A stretch of DNA of 64,000 bases from Beta vulgaris subsp. vulgaris. Its lineage: Eukaryota; Streptophyta; Magnoliopsida; Caryophyllales; Amaranthaceae. The stretch is taken from assembly GCF_026745355.1 (NCBI RefSeq), contig NC_079202.1, forward strand, positions 31,368,702 to 31,432,701, read 5' to 3'. The notes beneath the pieces were generated by a model. That model made no database searches. It saw only the letters and a program-made list of their open reading frames with translations, and was not told the origin of the DNA. This document shows, one piece after another, positions 10,740-20,833 of this stretch. Numbering within the stretch: the first letter of the stretch is position 1; each line of letters opens with the position of its first letter. The position numbers and the translations under genes are program-made.

Positions 10740-11669
10740 AAACATTATAACTATTGAACATGGGTATCATGATGATGATCCTTATGTTTCAATTCAAAAG
10801 ATTTTTGGGAAAAACTGGTTCTACAAACCGTGGGATCGTACTAAAACAACAGATTATTACCAGACGATCCTTGAAACCACTGGCTCTGCTGAATTCAAGC
10901 ACTTTTTCTATAAGAATGAACATACTGAGCCATCTTATTCAACCATCAAAATCCTAAAGGTTCTCAGTCCTCACGACTGGAATCAAGACCTTTCAAAACA
11001 CAAAGCCTTCCCTATTAGCTTCAACAACACTTTCCCACATTGTAAAACCTTTAATTATTGGGATTACCAACAGGCTTGGTTCTCCACCTTCCTAATACAA
11101 AACAATAGATTATCCCATTCTTGGTTAATCTACTTTAACACTAAAACCATACAGCCAGAAAAATTGCCATCTTGGTTTACACATTGGTGGAAATTCTATG
11201 GCTCTTCTACAGAAATCCTTCACCCTGAAGTCACAAAAAGCTATAATACTTTTAGAACCCAATATAAACCTTCAAATATTGAAAGGCGTTTTCCTGCCTT
11301 ATGTTTATTTTCAATGAAGTTCTACCTCCCTTGGGTTTGTCAATGGTTCCTCGAAATCAACCAAGATCAAGGGGCATGGTCCTACAAAGAAAATTTAAAA
11401 CTAGATGGTGGTCAAACTTCAATGCTCCGCAGTCTATTCTCGAACCAGCCATTAGAGAATGGCTAAAGAAAAATAGTAACACAGGTATCATGACATCAGG
11501 GGCAGAACAATCTCAGTTCCTAGCCCGTAAATCACAAGCAAATTCCTTGCTTGCCTCAGCTAAAACCCCCGAAGATTACGCACGGATCCTTCGACAGCTA
11601 GCTAATAGCATGTCTGAATCCTCCATAACCTCGGACAATGAAACAATAGCAGATCCTCCATCCACCTGA
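10740..11669 (+). pseudogene. 3' ORF of the caulimovirid, unknown function
   Basis: One frame is open from about 10740 to 11466, and the end lies in a second frame (11301-11669), so a frameshift near 11380 splits an original product of roughly 300 residues. It is strikingly aromatic: KNWFYKPWD near the start, YWDYQQAWFST, HSWLIYF, SWFTHWWKFYG, then in the second frame RKFKTRWWSNFN. The C-terminus is Ser/Thr/Glu-rich. I recall similar Trp-rich proteins annotated as hypothetical in plant genomes but cannot name a family. Its place after RNase H suggests the slot used by transactivator/viroplasmin proteins in some genera, but I see no sequence sign of that. Confidence 0.55.
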
Positions 11670-11715
11670 GTGACGATGAAAAAGATGCTGGTTTCCAGAC
11701 TAAAAAAAAAAAAAA

Positions 11716-11897
11716 AAAATCAGAATAATAAGTTAAAACTAATTATACAATATAATTAATTACTAATTAACTAATTACAATTTAACATAATTAACATACT
11801 TTAGGGTGAAAACGCGAAATTCTATCGCATATATACATATATATATATATATGTGTATATATACATATATACACATATATATATGTGTATATACGCA

Positions 11898-11974
<77 letters not shown>

Positions 11975-12257
11975 GTAGATATATGTATTTATATGTATGT
12001 AGATATATGTACATATACATACATATACATATAAATACATATATCTACATACATATATATATATATATATATATACATATATGCGTATATACACATATAT
12101 ATGTGTATATATGTAAATATATACACACATATATACGTATATATGCGATAGAATTTCGCGTTTTCACCCTAAAGTATGTTAATTATGTTAAGTTGTAATT
12201 AGTTAATTAGTAATTAATTATATTGTATAATTAGTTTTAACTTATTATTCTGATTTT
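11716..12257. repeat. Near-perfect 540-bp palindrome with AT-repeat core
   Basis: The outer arms (about 11716-11840 and 12135-12257) are reverse complements with about one mismatch; the shared block includes TTTAGGGTGAAAACGCGAAA. The complementarity continues inward through TA/CATATA runs to a centre near 12010, with small length differences. An A-tract of about 17 bases sits at the left edge. This could be a foldback or MITE element or a replication-born inverted duplication. No clear target duplication was found. Confidence 0.9.
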
Positions 12258-12354
12258 AGTTGAAAATCTGGTTTAGGTTTGTTATTAAGTAAGATGGGAA
12301 GTAGAAAAATTATATTACTGTTATTGGTTGGAGTTACCATCTTATATTGCGGAC

Positions 12355-12465
12355 CTGATTTTTGGGACATAAGACTTTTGGACGTAAGACTTGACTTTTG
12401 GACATAAGACTTAACTTTTGGACATAAGACTGGATTGGACCTAAGATTTTTGGACATAAGACGTG
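12355..12465. repeat. Short tandem repeat (TTTTGGACATAAGACTT-type)
   Basis: About five imperfect copies of a 17-20 bp unit containing GGACATAAGACTT lie in a row. There is no coding signal. Confidence 0.7.
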
Positions 12466-12539
12466 GTTGGACTTATGACTTAATTGGTTTGGTAAAGGTA
12501 GTGGACTAATGACACTAACTAAGTTTAGTTTGCTCACTA

Positions 12540-13817
12540 ACTTTGACTCCTAAAAGACGCTAAATTCACTAGAATACAAAAGTAACGGAAGTTCACGAAC
12601 AAGGAGTTTAGCTATCGTTTAATTCGAATTATTAGATCGTTATAGTCTTAGTTACGTATTAGTTGATATTGTTATCAAGGACGTAGCACTAAAGTATTTA
12701 TTTAACGGTTCAGGTCCCAATTTCATAAGCGGCACGTTCGATTAAAGACAGTGAAAATTCTCCGTTACAAGGTACGTACGCGTACCAGTTTAATTCCAAG
12801 TATTAGTATCATGATTAGGTTGCAATTCATTCTATTGGAACCTAGAAGCATGATCGGGAACGTTTGATTGAGATTGTTTGGTAATGTGTTTATAATTTGA
12901 AGTCGATATATTGCATTGGATTGCGTAATTCTATCGTATTATGAACATGAGCATTGTAGTCATATTAATCTGACCTATAGTGTAACGAGAGTTGTTACAA
13001 GAGATACGATTTGAGTACTGTGACTAAGAGAACATGTAAATGACTCTATGTGGTTATGAAAAGAATAGACAGTATTGAAAAGTGAATTATGACAATAACT
13101 TGTGGTTGGACTCCCTACAAGTGATGAACAATGGGGGGAGTGTGGGACTCGTCCTACACTCCTACGTAGGCCTACTGTGACGACAGTAGTGTCCTTATAT
13201 TTTTGATAACTCAAGTAGGCGGAAGGTTCTGTACGATCTTGGAGGTATGCATACTAAGGTGATGGGTGTGAGACGGAACAAAACCGTATTTGCATTTCAT
13301 CTAATAGACCAAGTTGTCTATTAAGGATTCAGTAGCCCGTATGATTCTAGTAAGATGACAGTGCCCGTTCGATGCCAAATAACATAACGTAGTATCATGC
13401 TTAAGATTGTTCATTGTATGTATTCAATGGTTCATTACGTACTCAGCATAGCTGATTGTGTTTTATTATGTGTTTGTTGACCTGTGATGAACCATTGATG
13501 CTACAATGGGGAGCAGACTAGGTGTGCTGGTGCTTATGCGTGATATCAAGCATACTGGGGCTAGTCTTTAGTTTTTGAATTTAAGTATTATTGGATTTTT
13601 ATAGGACTTACATAAATGGTTTGTGGTTTGAATAAAAGGGGTCGTCGATGATTCCCGAGTTGTATTTACATTTTTAATTCCGTTGCATTTTAGTTTTTGA
13701 GACAATGATTTGAGCTACCGTTTTTCTATTTATGCCTTGCGTTCCATCGCGGCGGTAACCCTCCCAAAGTCGATGCGACGTAGCTGTAGACGTGTATGGA
13801 TTTTAGGGGTGTTACAA
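12540..13817 (+). repeat. Diverged Tekay-type LTR (solo or fragment)
   Basis: Several blocks match the LTR at 40283-43005 in the same order: GTAGCCCGTATGA followed by GTGCCCGTTC.ATGCCAAATAA, GTACTCAGC..GCTGAT, CCTGTGATGA.CCATT, and the end GGGGTGTTACA at 13817. It is therefore the right part, or the whole, of an old related LTR with no internal region beside it. The left boundary is not defined. Confidence 0.65.
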
Positions 13818-13926
13818 TATATACATATATATACATATGTACATATATATACATATGTACATATATATACATATATGTGTATATATATATATATATATAT
13901 AGTATATATTATATTATATATTATAT

Positions 13927-13971
<45 letters not shown>

Positions 13972-14005
13972 TATACATATATACATATATACTTATATAT
14001 ACATA

Positions 14006-14036
<31 letters not shown>

Positions 14037-14065
14037 ATGTATGTATATATATACATATATATGTA
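13818..14065. repeat. AT / CATATA microsatellite
   Basis: Runs of TACATATA and TA directly follow the LTR end TGTTACA. Open frames on both strands are repeat artefacts. Confidence 0.93.
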
Positions 14066-14840
14066 TGAAAGAATTCCAATGTAACTTTGCATCAATATTT
14101 TTGTAATATGTACTCTCTCCCAAACCTAATAAAATCATTTCTCCACTACCTGTGGGCGTCACTGACACACTGTTAGTGAAACATGTTAATTCTTGTGCGA
14201 ATTATTCATTATTTTTGCTATCGTTAATTACATCTGTCACAACATGATTTTTACATTGGAATTCTTTCATTCTTCAAAAATCCAGTACGTAAAAATTGTG
14301 ATATGTTTCACAAAACATTGTTTAGTTTAAGTATCCCTGTCATTTGCTTTGCGACACTATTAATTAACCAATTTTGTTAAGTTATTTCGCATCATTATAT
14401 AAGAAAAAAACATACTTGTGTAGGGTATTAGCTTGTTTGATTTATCTCAATGCAATGATTCTAAACATCAATTTTTTTGTATAATTGTTACTTATCTTAG
14501 GTATATTAAAGTTCAAATGAGCATCTCGACAAGTATGAAAAAGCAAATGCAACAATTAAACAAATTAAGATAGTATATGGACTTGCCATTTTTCGGTCGT
14601 GTACTCTTGTTTTCTGTTTTTCAGCTTAAGAAATATTCTCACATGAAGTTTATATCATAATGTGAAAGGATGGTGGAACAATAATCCATTTTGGTAAAGA
14701 ATGTAATTTTTTTAGTAGATATATATAATCATTTTAGAAAAATCACAAGATAATCCTTTTAGAAGATTTTTTCCACAATGAAGAAAATGATTTTAGCCAA
14801 ATTTGATTACTTATTTGTTAAAAGGATTACTTAATTAGTA
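14066..14840. other. AT-rich sequence without recognisable features
   Basis: No open frame, repeat pair or motif that I could support. AT-rich intergenic DNA. Confidence 0.5.
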
Positions 14841-14870
14841 CTAGCTTTTTCTGCACGCTATGCGTGCGTT
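14841..14870 (-). mobile_element. Helitron-like 3' terminus
   Basis: On the minus strand a perfect 6-bp-stem hairpin, GCACGCATAGCGTGC (14853-14867), is followed after 8 bases by CTAG (14841-14844) and then T. This matches the Helitron 3' end rule: hairpin, about 10 bases, CTRR, insertion before T. The element body would extend rightwards; its 5' TC end was not located. Confidence 0.5.
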
Positions 14871-15608
14871 AACATTTTAGGCATAACTATCACTCGGTAT
14901 GAAAAGAAATGAAAAATAATATTATGAAAGTACGTATCTACGTTCACCTTCATTTGGTCAGTAAGAAGTATTTAAATACTTACAAATAGTATTGAAAAAC
15001 ATTTTTAAAGTAACTATAAGTGATAAAATTGTATATCCAAGTAATGAAAAAACTGAATTTTTTTTGGAGTTTGTATCTGTGATTAATTTTTTATGTGAGT
15101 TGTCTTTGTAATGAGAATGCCATATTGTTTTAATTGTCTGTAGTATTAATTTTTGGTAAGGTCTTGATTACAAATTTTTTTAGTTGATTGGTTCTAAATT
15201 TAATTTGATTGAATCTTTTTTATTGACAAGTTTATATGATTTGACAATTACATGAGTTGATTGGGTTTAATAGAGATTTGGTTGAATTTTTTTGGGTAAG
15301 TTTGTGTGTAATGGTTTTAACTTCTATGTTATGCAGTGGTGAATATGTAAATTCAAAGGGGGACACCATTGCTCCCCCCTTGGCTTATATAATAGAGATT
15401 ATATCGAGTTTCATATAAAAATTAGTCTCACTAGAACCCAACCCATATACATTCTTTTTAACAAGTGCTTTTTTTTAACAAAATGTGCAGCTTTGTTTTC
15501 AGGAGATAGTATTTTTAGCTTGAAAACTAAAACATGCATATCCAATCAAAAAAATGTGCACATATGTTCTTTTACATCCTTTTCATTGTAAGAAGCTTTT
15601 AATTTCTC

Positions 15609-15612
<4 letters not shown>
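14871..15612. other. AT-rich sequence, possible Helitron body
   Basis: No gene is seen. It lies on the body side of the Helitron-like terminus. Plus-strand tracts rich in TTGATT/TTTGG carry no coding signal. Confidence 0.3.

Positions 15613-15688
<76 letters not shown>
15613..15688. repeat. TA microsatellite
   Basis: A run of TA dinucleotides with two TATTATATAT interruptions. Confidence 0.95.
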
Positions 15689-15690
<2 letters not shown>

Positions 15691-16023
15691 TATCTCTCCT
15701 CACTTAAATTATTATGTCTCCCTTCCGTTGCAAGTAAAATGAAGCAGGAGTAGTATAATACATTGTTTAGCTTGTGCTAGAACTAGTAATCTTACTCTGA
15801 CAAAAGTACTTAATTGATACTCCAGGATTAATAAATATGGGTAATATTATATGCAGTCCTAAGGGCTACATATAAGCATTAAATACATGTCTTAAAATAG
15901 AAAGAGTTCATGAATTCATGACAAAATTTCACATCATTTAAAGTAATAAATGTTTGATTCAAATTTTTATTTCTATTTTAAACTTCTTTCCAATAAATAG
16001 AACACTTTTACAACACTCACATC

Positions 16024-16696
16024 TAGAGATGGCAATGGGTAGGATCTGGACAGGGTCCTCTAGGATCCAGATCCAGATCCGTTTTTTAGGCAAGGATCCA
16101 TATCCTACCCGGATCCACTGGGTAATAAAAATGAGGATCCAGATCCAGATCCGTATGGATCCTATGGATCCGGGTCCTAAACGGATCCAAAACGGATCCT
16201 TGCCCATTGTCTTCTAACTAACTTAATTTTCACAATAGGTAAAGATTTTAAATGATAAAGTTATCTAATATCAACCAAAAAATACATTTAATTTTTGAAA
16301 AATAACCATTGCAACTACTCACAAGTATTCAATTATCAAACTGTAGATTAGTTATCAACCGAATGTTTTCGAACTTAATTATGCTGTAAATTCGCATAAA
16401 AATCACACATTAATTAAAAAAATAATCCGAAATTCAAGCGAAAATCCGTTTTACATGTTCTAACTAATATTATAATATTATCAGAATATAATATTAAATT
16501 ATAATAATATTATAAAAATGGGTAAACGGATCTGGATCTGGGTAATAATTTAGGACCCGGTCCAGATCCCTTTTTTTTAAGGAGGATCCAGATCCTACCC
16601 GGATCCATAGGGTCCAAAATTTGAGGATCCAGATCCGTCAAAAATGGATCTGGATCCACGGATCCGGGTAGGGTCCATTACCCATTGCCATCTCTA
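16024..16696. mobile_element. hAT-type MITE rich in GGATCC (673 bp)
   Basis: The termini are inverted: TAGAGATGGCAATGGGTA at the left and TACCCATTGCCATCTCTA at the right. A perfect 8-bp target duplication, CTCACATC, occupies 16016-16023 and 16697-16704. Both subterminal regions hold dense GGATCCAGATCC-type motifs in both orientations (16058-16202 and 16525-16675), probable transposase-binding repeats. No transposase is inside, and small ORFs here are repeat-derived. Confidence 0.9.
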
Positions 16697-16704
16697 CTCA
16701 CATC

Positions 16705-17199
16705 TATGTTATAAATATAAAAATATTTTTAAAAGGAAAAAGTATCCCGTGGTATTCTATAAAAGGAAAAGAATTGACGACTATTAATCTACTGTTCTCA
16801 CCTTGATGGCTAAATATTAGAATAGACTTTGTTGGAGTTCTCTTTCTTTATTGTGATGAGTTGCCAAATACATGAAAAAAGGTCTAACTCGATAATGATA
16901 CTTAGGCGCATAAACTCATCAATGTTATTGTAAAGGGAAGGCCCTGGTTAATGGTGATTTTAGATGTGATCACGTCCAGGTTCCAAATATATGTAGACGT
17001 TTGCGACTACGTCGGTGTCGGTCCCCACTAGATCAACCAAAACATCGCTTTTTCCCACTTATTAGTCTACAAACTCTACACTTCTGAATTCTGATTCGAC
17101 TTGTCTTGTGAAGTTCACGATTAAGTACGGACGAGTGACGACTAGAATACTTTTTTCCATTTTACAATACTTGCAATGTCTTTTCACTATTCATATATA
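16705..17199. other. Intergenic sequence, nothing recognised
   Basis: About 500 bp between two MITEs with no supported gene or repeat. Confidence 0.4.
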
Positions 17200-17424
17200 C
17201 TACCTCCCGTCTTTATTAGTTTACTCGTATTTCTTTTTGTAATGTCCATTATTAATTTACCTATTTCTTTTGTTTCTACTTTTGAAATAAGATCACTAAC
17301 TTTCCATCACATATACTTTCAACTTTAATATAAAATAATAATTTCTCTTTATTTTTATGTCCACATTATTTCTCCTAAAACTCTGTGCAAAAGAAAGAGG
17401 TAAACTAATAAAGACCGGAGGGAG
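17200..17424. mobile_element. Stowaway MITE (225 bp)
   Basis: The terminal inverted repeats read CTACCTCCCGTCTTTATTAG at the left and, reverse-complemented, CTCCCTCCGGTCTTTATTAG at the right. TA flanks lie at 17198-17199 and 17425-17426. This is the size and structure of plant Stowaway/Mariner MITEs. Confidence 0.85.
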
Positions 17425-17515
17425 TATTTCTCAAGCAAGCGGTAGGTGATAACTTAGTGGTACTAATTACTGACAACACCTCCAATTCTAGATGTGATGA
17501 GATTGATTCTTAACA

Positions 17516-17700
17516 AGAGGTGTAAGTGGATTGCACTGGATTGGACATTGCCAAATCCATATCTAGTGCAAAGTTTTTTGAACTCGAGAAATTGCGTCAA
17601 AATTTGTTCCAATTTTTTTTCAGTCCAGTCTAGTGTAGTACAAAACTTTTTTCATGAGTTTGAATCCAGTCTGATCTAGTTCGATTATTATATAATTTTT
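17516..17700. mobile_element. Degraded fragment of the 557-1438 hAT family
   Basis: It begins GAGGTGTAAGTGGATTG, resembling the hAT terminus at 557, and contains CACTGGATTGGAC and CAGTCCAGTCTAG motifs. The right terminus and target duplication are not recognisable, so it is a decayed remnant. Confidence 0.45.
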
Positions 17701-17844
17701 TTTTCTATTTAGGTTCACAATATGTTTTCTCATGATTGAATCATTGAAATTTCAAAATTTTGAATCGTTTGAAATTCTTTTTTCACGCCTTCTTTTCTCT
17801 CAGTGCACGATAAGGAAACCCATTCTTATCCTACACCCGACACC

Positions 17845-19070
17845 ATGGCTGGAAAATCGAAAGCAAAAGCGAAGAAATCAGCGAGTACAAACAACAATAA
17901 AGAGAAGCATAGGGGACCTTTGAACCCTGCAACTGGACAAAAACACAAATCAATGGCGGAATTCCATGGAATCGCGACATTAGAAATTCAAACCCCTGGG
18001 TTGGGAAATCATCTTTCACCAAGGAGTTCGTTGCAGGAGCTTCAGAATCAGCAGAAAGACAAGGCACAATTGTCGGGCTGGTTAACAATCATGAAGAAGA
18101 ATCAAGGTAGATTGGAGCAAATTGCTTCAGGTAATCAACCTTCTCGTGTTTTAATGCCTAAATTTGAGAAAGTTGCATCTCCGCTGCCTGATTTAGATGA
18201 ACAATTGCATATAAAAATTGACCTAGAAGATGTTTAGGATGAAATTGCTTATTGGGAATCTTCAATAATATGCTATGACATAGGGGCTAATCCACCATTT
18301 CCTGTAATGGATGGGTTTGTTAGAAGAATTTGGGCCAATAAAGGAATTGATAAGGTTATATTGGTGAAAAAAGGTATATTCCTTGTAAGATTTTCACAAT
18401 GTGTAACAACGTGATCAAATTCTTATTGATGGATTCCATTTATTTGACAAGAAGCATGTAATTGTAAAGAAATGGCACCCTGATATAGGTTTGAATAAAG
18501 AAGAACTTAGAATTGTTCCAATGTGGGTTCAGTTGCCTTCTTTGGATTTGAAATATTGGGGAGAAAGGTGTTTTTTCAAGTTTGTGGCTGGGATTGGTAA
18601 ACCACTCATGTTAGATCAACCCATCATTAACATACAATGGTAGGCTTCAATATGCTAGGGTCATGGTGGAGGCACAAATGAATCAACATTTTCCTTCTGA
18701 AATTCAGTTTGAAAATTAGAAGGGTGTTATGATGACACATCAGATCTTATATGAATAGAAACCTATAAGTTATGAGAAATAATGTCATGGAGTTGGTCAT
18801 TCAATAGAGGATTGTAGACCACGGAAGAAACAGGTGAAGCAACAATGGGTACAAAAGCAAAATATGGTGCAGAAAGATAAAGATGGTTTTCAGAAAGTCT
18901 TAGGTGGTTCTGTTCCCATTATAACTAACCCTCGGAAGGTTGCCACTGATAGTTCTTTTGTTGTAGTGGATGATGTAGATAATGAGGATAATAGGGAGAC
19001 GGAAGTGGAGAAGGTTAACAATGAGGTCTACCATGATGGGGAGGGGGAGCCTCCCACTATGGATGGATAA
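17845..19070 (+). pseudogene. L1-type LINE ORF1 (DUF4283, gag-like), broken
   Basis: ORF1 of plant L1 LINEs is an RNA-binding protein. The ATG at 17845 opens 131 basic N-terminal codons ending in a stop near 18235. The frame resumes with the DUF4283 domain: MDGFVRRIWANKGIDKVI, then KKHVIVKKWHPDIGLNKEEL and MWVQLPSLDLKYWG. A zinc-knuckle remnant, CHGVGHSIEDC, follows near 18785, then a Lys/Val/Asp-rich tail to 19070. Several frameshifts and stops (near 18235, 18410, 18640 and 18720) make it a pseudogene. It overlaps the ORF2 start by a few bases. Confidence 0.75.
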
Positions 19071-19802
19071 GTTCATGGGCTGGAATGTACGGGAATAAAC
19101 AGTAGGAAAAAGCAAATAGAAGTGAGGAATTTTGTAAATTCTCATAATCATAAATTGTTTGATCTCCTTCAAACAAAGATAAAGCTCCTACATTAGGAGA
19201 TTTTTATCTAAATGTTTGTCCAGGATGGTGTATTGCCACCAATAATGTGTGGCATGGCAATGTTAGGATAATGCTTTGTTGGCATCCGTCTGCTATATCG
19301 CAATAGCTAGCTTATTTGTGTTAAAATAAAAGTCGTTAATGGAGGTAGAGTGTTCTATTGTACCTTTGTATATAGGTTGAATGACGGAAAAGGTAGGGAG
19401 ATTTTATGGAGTGATGTGAAGAATCTCTCTATTACCCAGCCGCCCTGGATTATACTAGGGGATTTCAATGCCCTAATGAAGCTTGATGAAAGAGTGGGGC
19501 ATCCTGTGAGGGAAAAAGAAATATAAGATATGCAAACATGTATGCAAGATTGTAGACTAATGGAACTAAAGTCTTCAGGCCAGTATTACACATGGAGTGA
19601 TAAGCAAGAATGTGTCAATAAAGTGTTCTGTATATTGGATAAAGCAGTAGGCAATTATGCTTGGTTTAATGAGTGGCCAACTACTAAAGTTCTAGTAATT
19701 TCAGAAGGGGAGTATGATCATTTTCCTTTGATCATCAATGCTTTCCCTGATGAAAGTAGAAATAAAGCATTTTGTTTCTTTAATATGTGGTGTCAGGCTC
19801 CT
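19063..19802 (+). pseudogene. L1-type LINE ORF2, endonuclease part
   Basis: ORF2 starts at ATG 19063 with MDKFMGWNVRGINSRKKQ, the opening of an APE-type endonuclease. Further marks are WIILGDFNAL near 19450, GQYYTWSD near 19580 and VISEGEYDHFPL near 19700, where the active-site SDH is altered. Stops near 19300 and 19525 inactivate it. Coding is cut at 19802 by the Tat-type LTR element; no reverse transcriptase is seen. The last 156 bp recur at 30260-30415. Confidence 0.75.
19647..19802 (+). repeat. 156-bp LINE duplication, left copy
   Basis: From GTAGGCAATTATGC to GGCTCCT this segment matches 30260-30415 with only about five substitutions, no length change and the same orientation. The two copies bracket the Tat-type element. 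Confidence 0.9.
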
Positions 19803-19813
19803 TCTAGCGCCAA
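19798..19813 (-). other. Primer-binding-site remnant outside the left LTR
   Basis: The minus strand reads TTGGCGCTAGAAGGAG, identical to the first 16 bases after the 5' LTR at 29730. It lies beyond the 3' LTR, where no primer site belongs. CTCCT is shared with the LINE flank. Confidence 0.75.
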
Positions 19814-20340
19814 TGTTCCGGCATGGGACAAGTTTTTGGGTATGAACCGGTAGGTCTTCAGTCAATTAAGCCGGTTCCAATTCCTGCAAGAGAGAACACG
19901 TAAACTAGCCTCGGGGGTTGATCTGAGGAACGCCCCTCCGATGCCTAAGTCAGTATTGGGTAAAACGGGTAGCTCTCAAGTGGAGTATGATGGTGTAAGT
20001 CAACGTACCTCATGACTCAAATCAGGGGAGTATTTATAAGGAGCCCGCAGAGGCCCGTATCCAAGTAGGATTTTGTTATTGTGGGAATATTCTTCAGGAT
20101 ATCCCCTTGGGATACTCTCTTATCTTATGCTGAACTTCTATCTTTTAGGCCCGTAGGCAATGATAGATGGAAGTTGGATCAGGCCCAAGCCTTTGATAAT
20201 AGGCCCGGAGAAAGATGTCGGCTATGCATCTTAATGAGACTGGTATGACAAAGTCAACGGTCCTACAGTAAGCGTGCGTGACCACAGCAATACATAGTGG
20301 TCTAGTAAGACCGGTATGGAACTTAGTCAACCCCCATACA
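19814..20340 (-). repeat. 3' LTR of Tat/Retand-like element
   Basis: 527 bp. The minus strand begins TGTATGGGGGTTGACTAAG and ends CCGGAACA. It pairs with 29730-30257; by eye about 30 differences (5-6%) separate them, so the insertion is not recent. A minus-strand TATA box, TTATAAATACTCCCC, lies around 20027-20040. Confidence 0.88.
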
Positions 20341-20830
20341 AATAGCACCCAAGCCCATATGTCTAGCATAGACTTGTCCTGCTTAGTAGGTTTCAGACCG
20401 ACATGGGTAAAGCTGACTTGAATTGGAATGGGAAGATGAATCGTTGCCAGGGAATTTCAATCGTCACCTCGATATCCGTGCTTACTGTCAGAGCTCATAA
20501 AGAGGAGTTTCTTCACAGCTGGGTACCATTCAATAACACGTGGCGTGATCGGGACGGGAAGACGAAGATTAGCCTAATCCCAGCCGTGATTTTTTCTATA
20601 AATATGCTTTGAGCGACCTGCGTTCTTCACTTCTCACAATCTCGCATTTGCTCTGATATTCCTATCGGACTTTCTCTCTCTAAGCTCATCCTTTGCATTC
20701 TTGATGGCTTTGATCAAATCCTTCTTCCGGCTTTCTCGTACTCGCTGATACCAACTCAACCTTCCTTCATACTCTTCATTCCAGGTATATCCGCAAAATC
20801 TTTCCCTTGTCATTCATACCGTCTTATTTA
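20341..20830. other. Retand-like untranslated region between LTR and antisense gene
   Basis: No reliable ORF. It holds the plus-strand promoter of the antisense gene. On the minus strand the bases next to the LTR are only weakly purine-rich, so the polypurine tract is uncertain. Confidence 0.45.
20596..20604 (+). promoter_or_regulatory. Putative promoter TATA box of the antisense ORF
   Basis: CTATAAATATGC on the plus strand lies about 240-285 bp before the candidate starts of the antisense gene and is followed by a CT-rich leader. This suggests a separate promoter for the antisense transcript. Confidence 0.5.
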
Positions 20831-20833
20831 TCA

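Larger units (their letters stand above)
4585..11700 (+). other. Endogenous caulimovirid (pararetrovirus) insertion
   Basis: About 7.1 kb, close to one caulimovirid genome. The order is a tRNA-Met-like primer site, leader, 30K movement protein, linker, coat protein with zinc knuckle, coiled-coil segment, aspartic protease, reverse transcriptase, RNase H and an extra ORF. The movement protein separates it from Ty3 retrotransposons, and there are no LTRs or integrase. It is broken by several frameshifts and stops, and the usual intergenic promoter region is missing at the right end. The left edge abuts an AT microsatellite; the right edge runs into an A-tract and the palindrome at 11716. Integration would have been by illegitimate repair. 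The genus is not certain; a florendovirus- or petuvirus-like relative is possible. Confidence 0.88.

Noticed and set aside
11775..12198. Open frames across the AT-rich palindrome
   Set aside because: Low-complexity repeat translation present on both strands.
13710..14168. Open frames of 80-124 codons on both strands
   Set aside because: They run through the AT microsatellite at 13818-14065; no domain.
15954..16217. Frames on both strands in a GGATCC-rich stretch
   Set aside because: Repeat-derived, inside the second hAT MITE.
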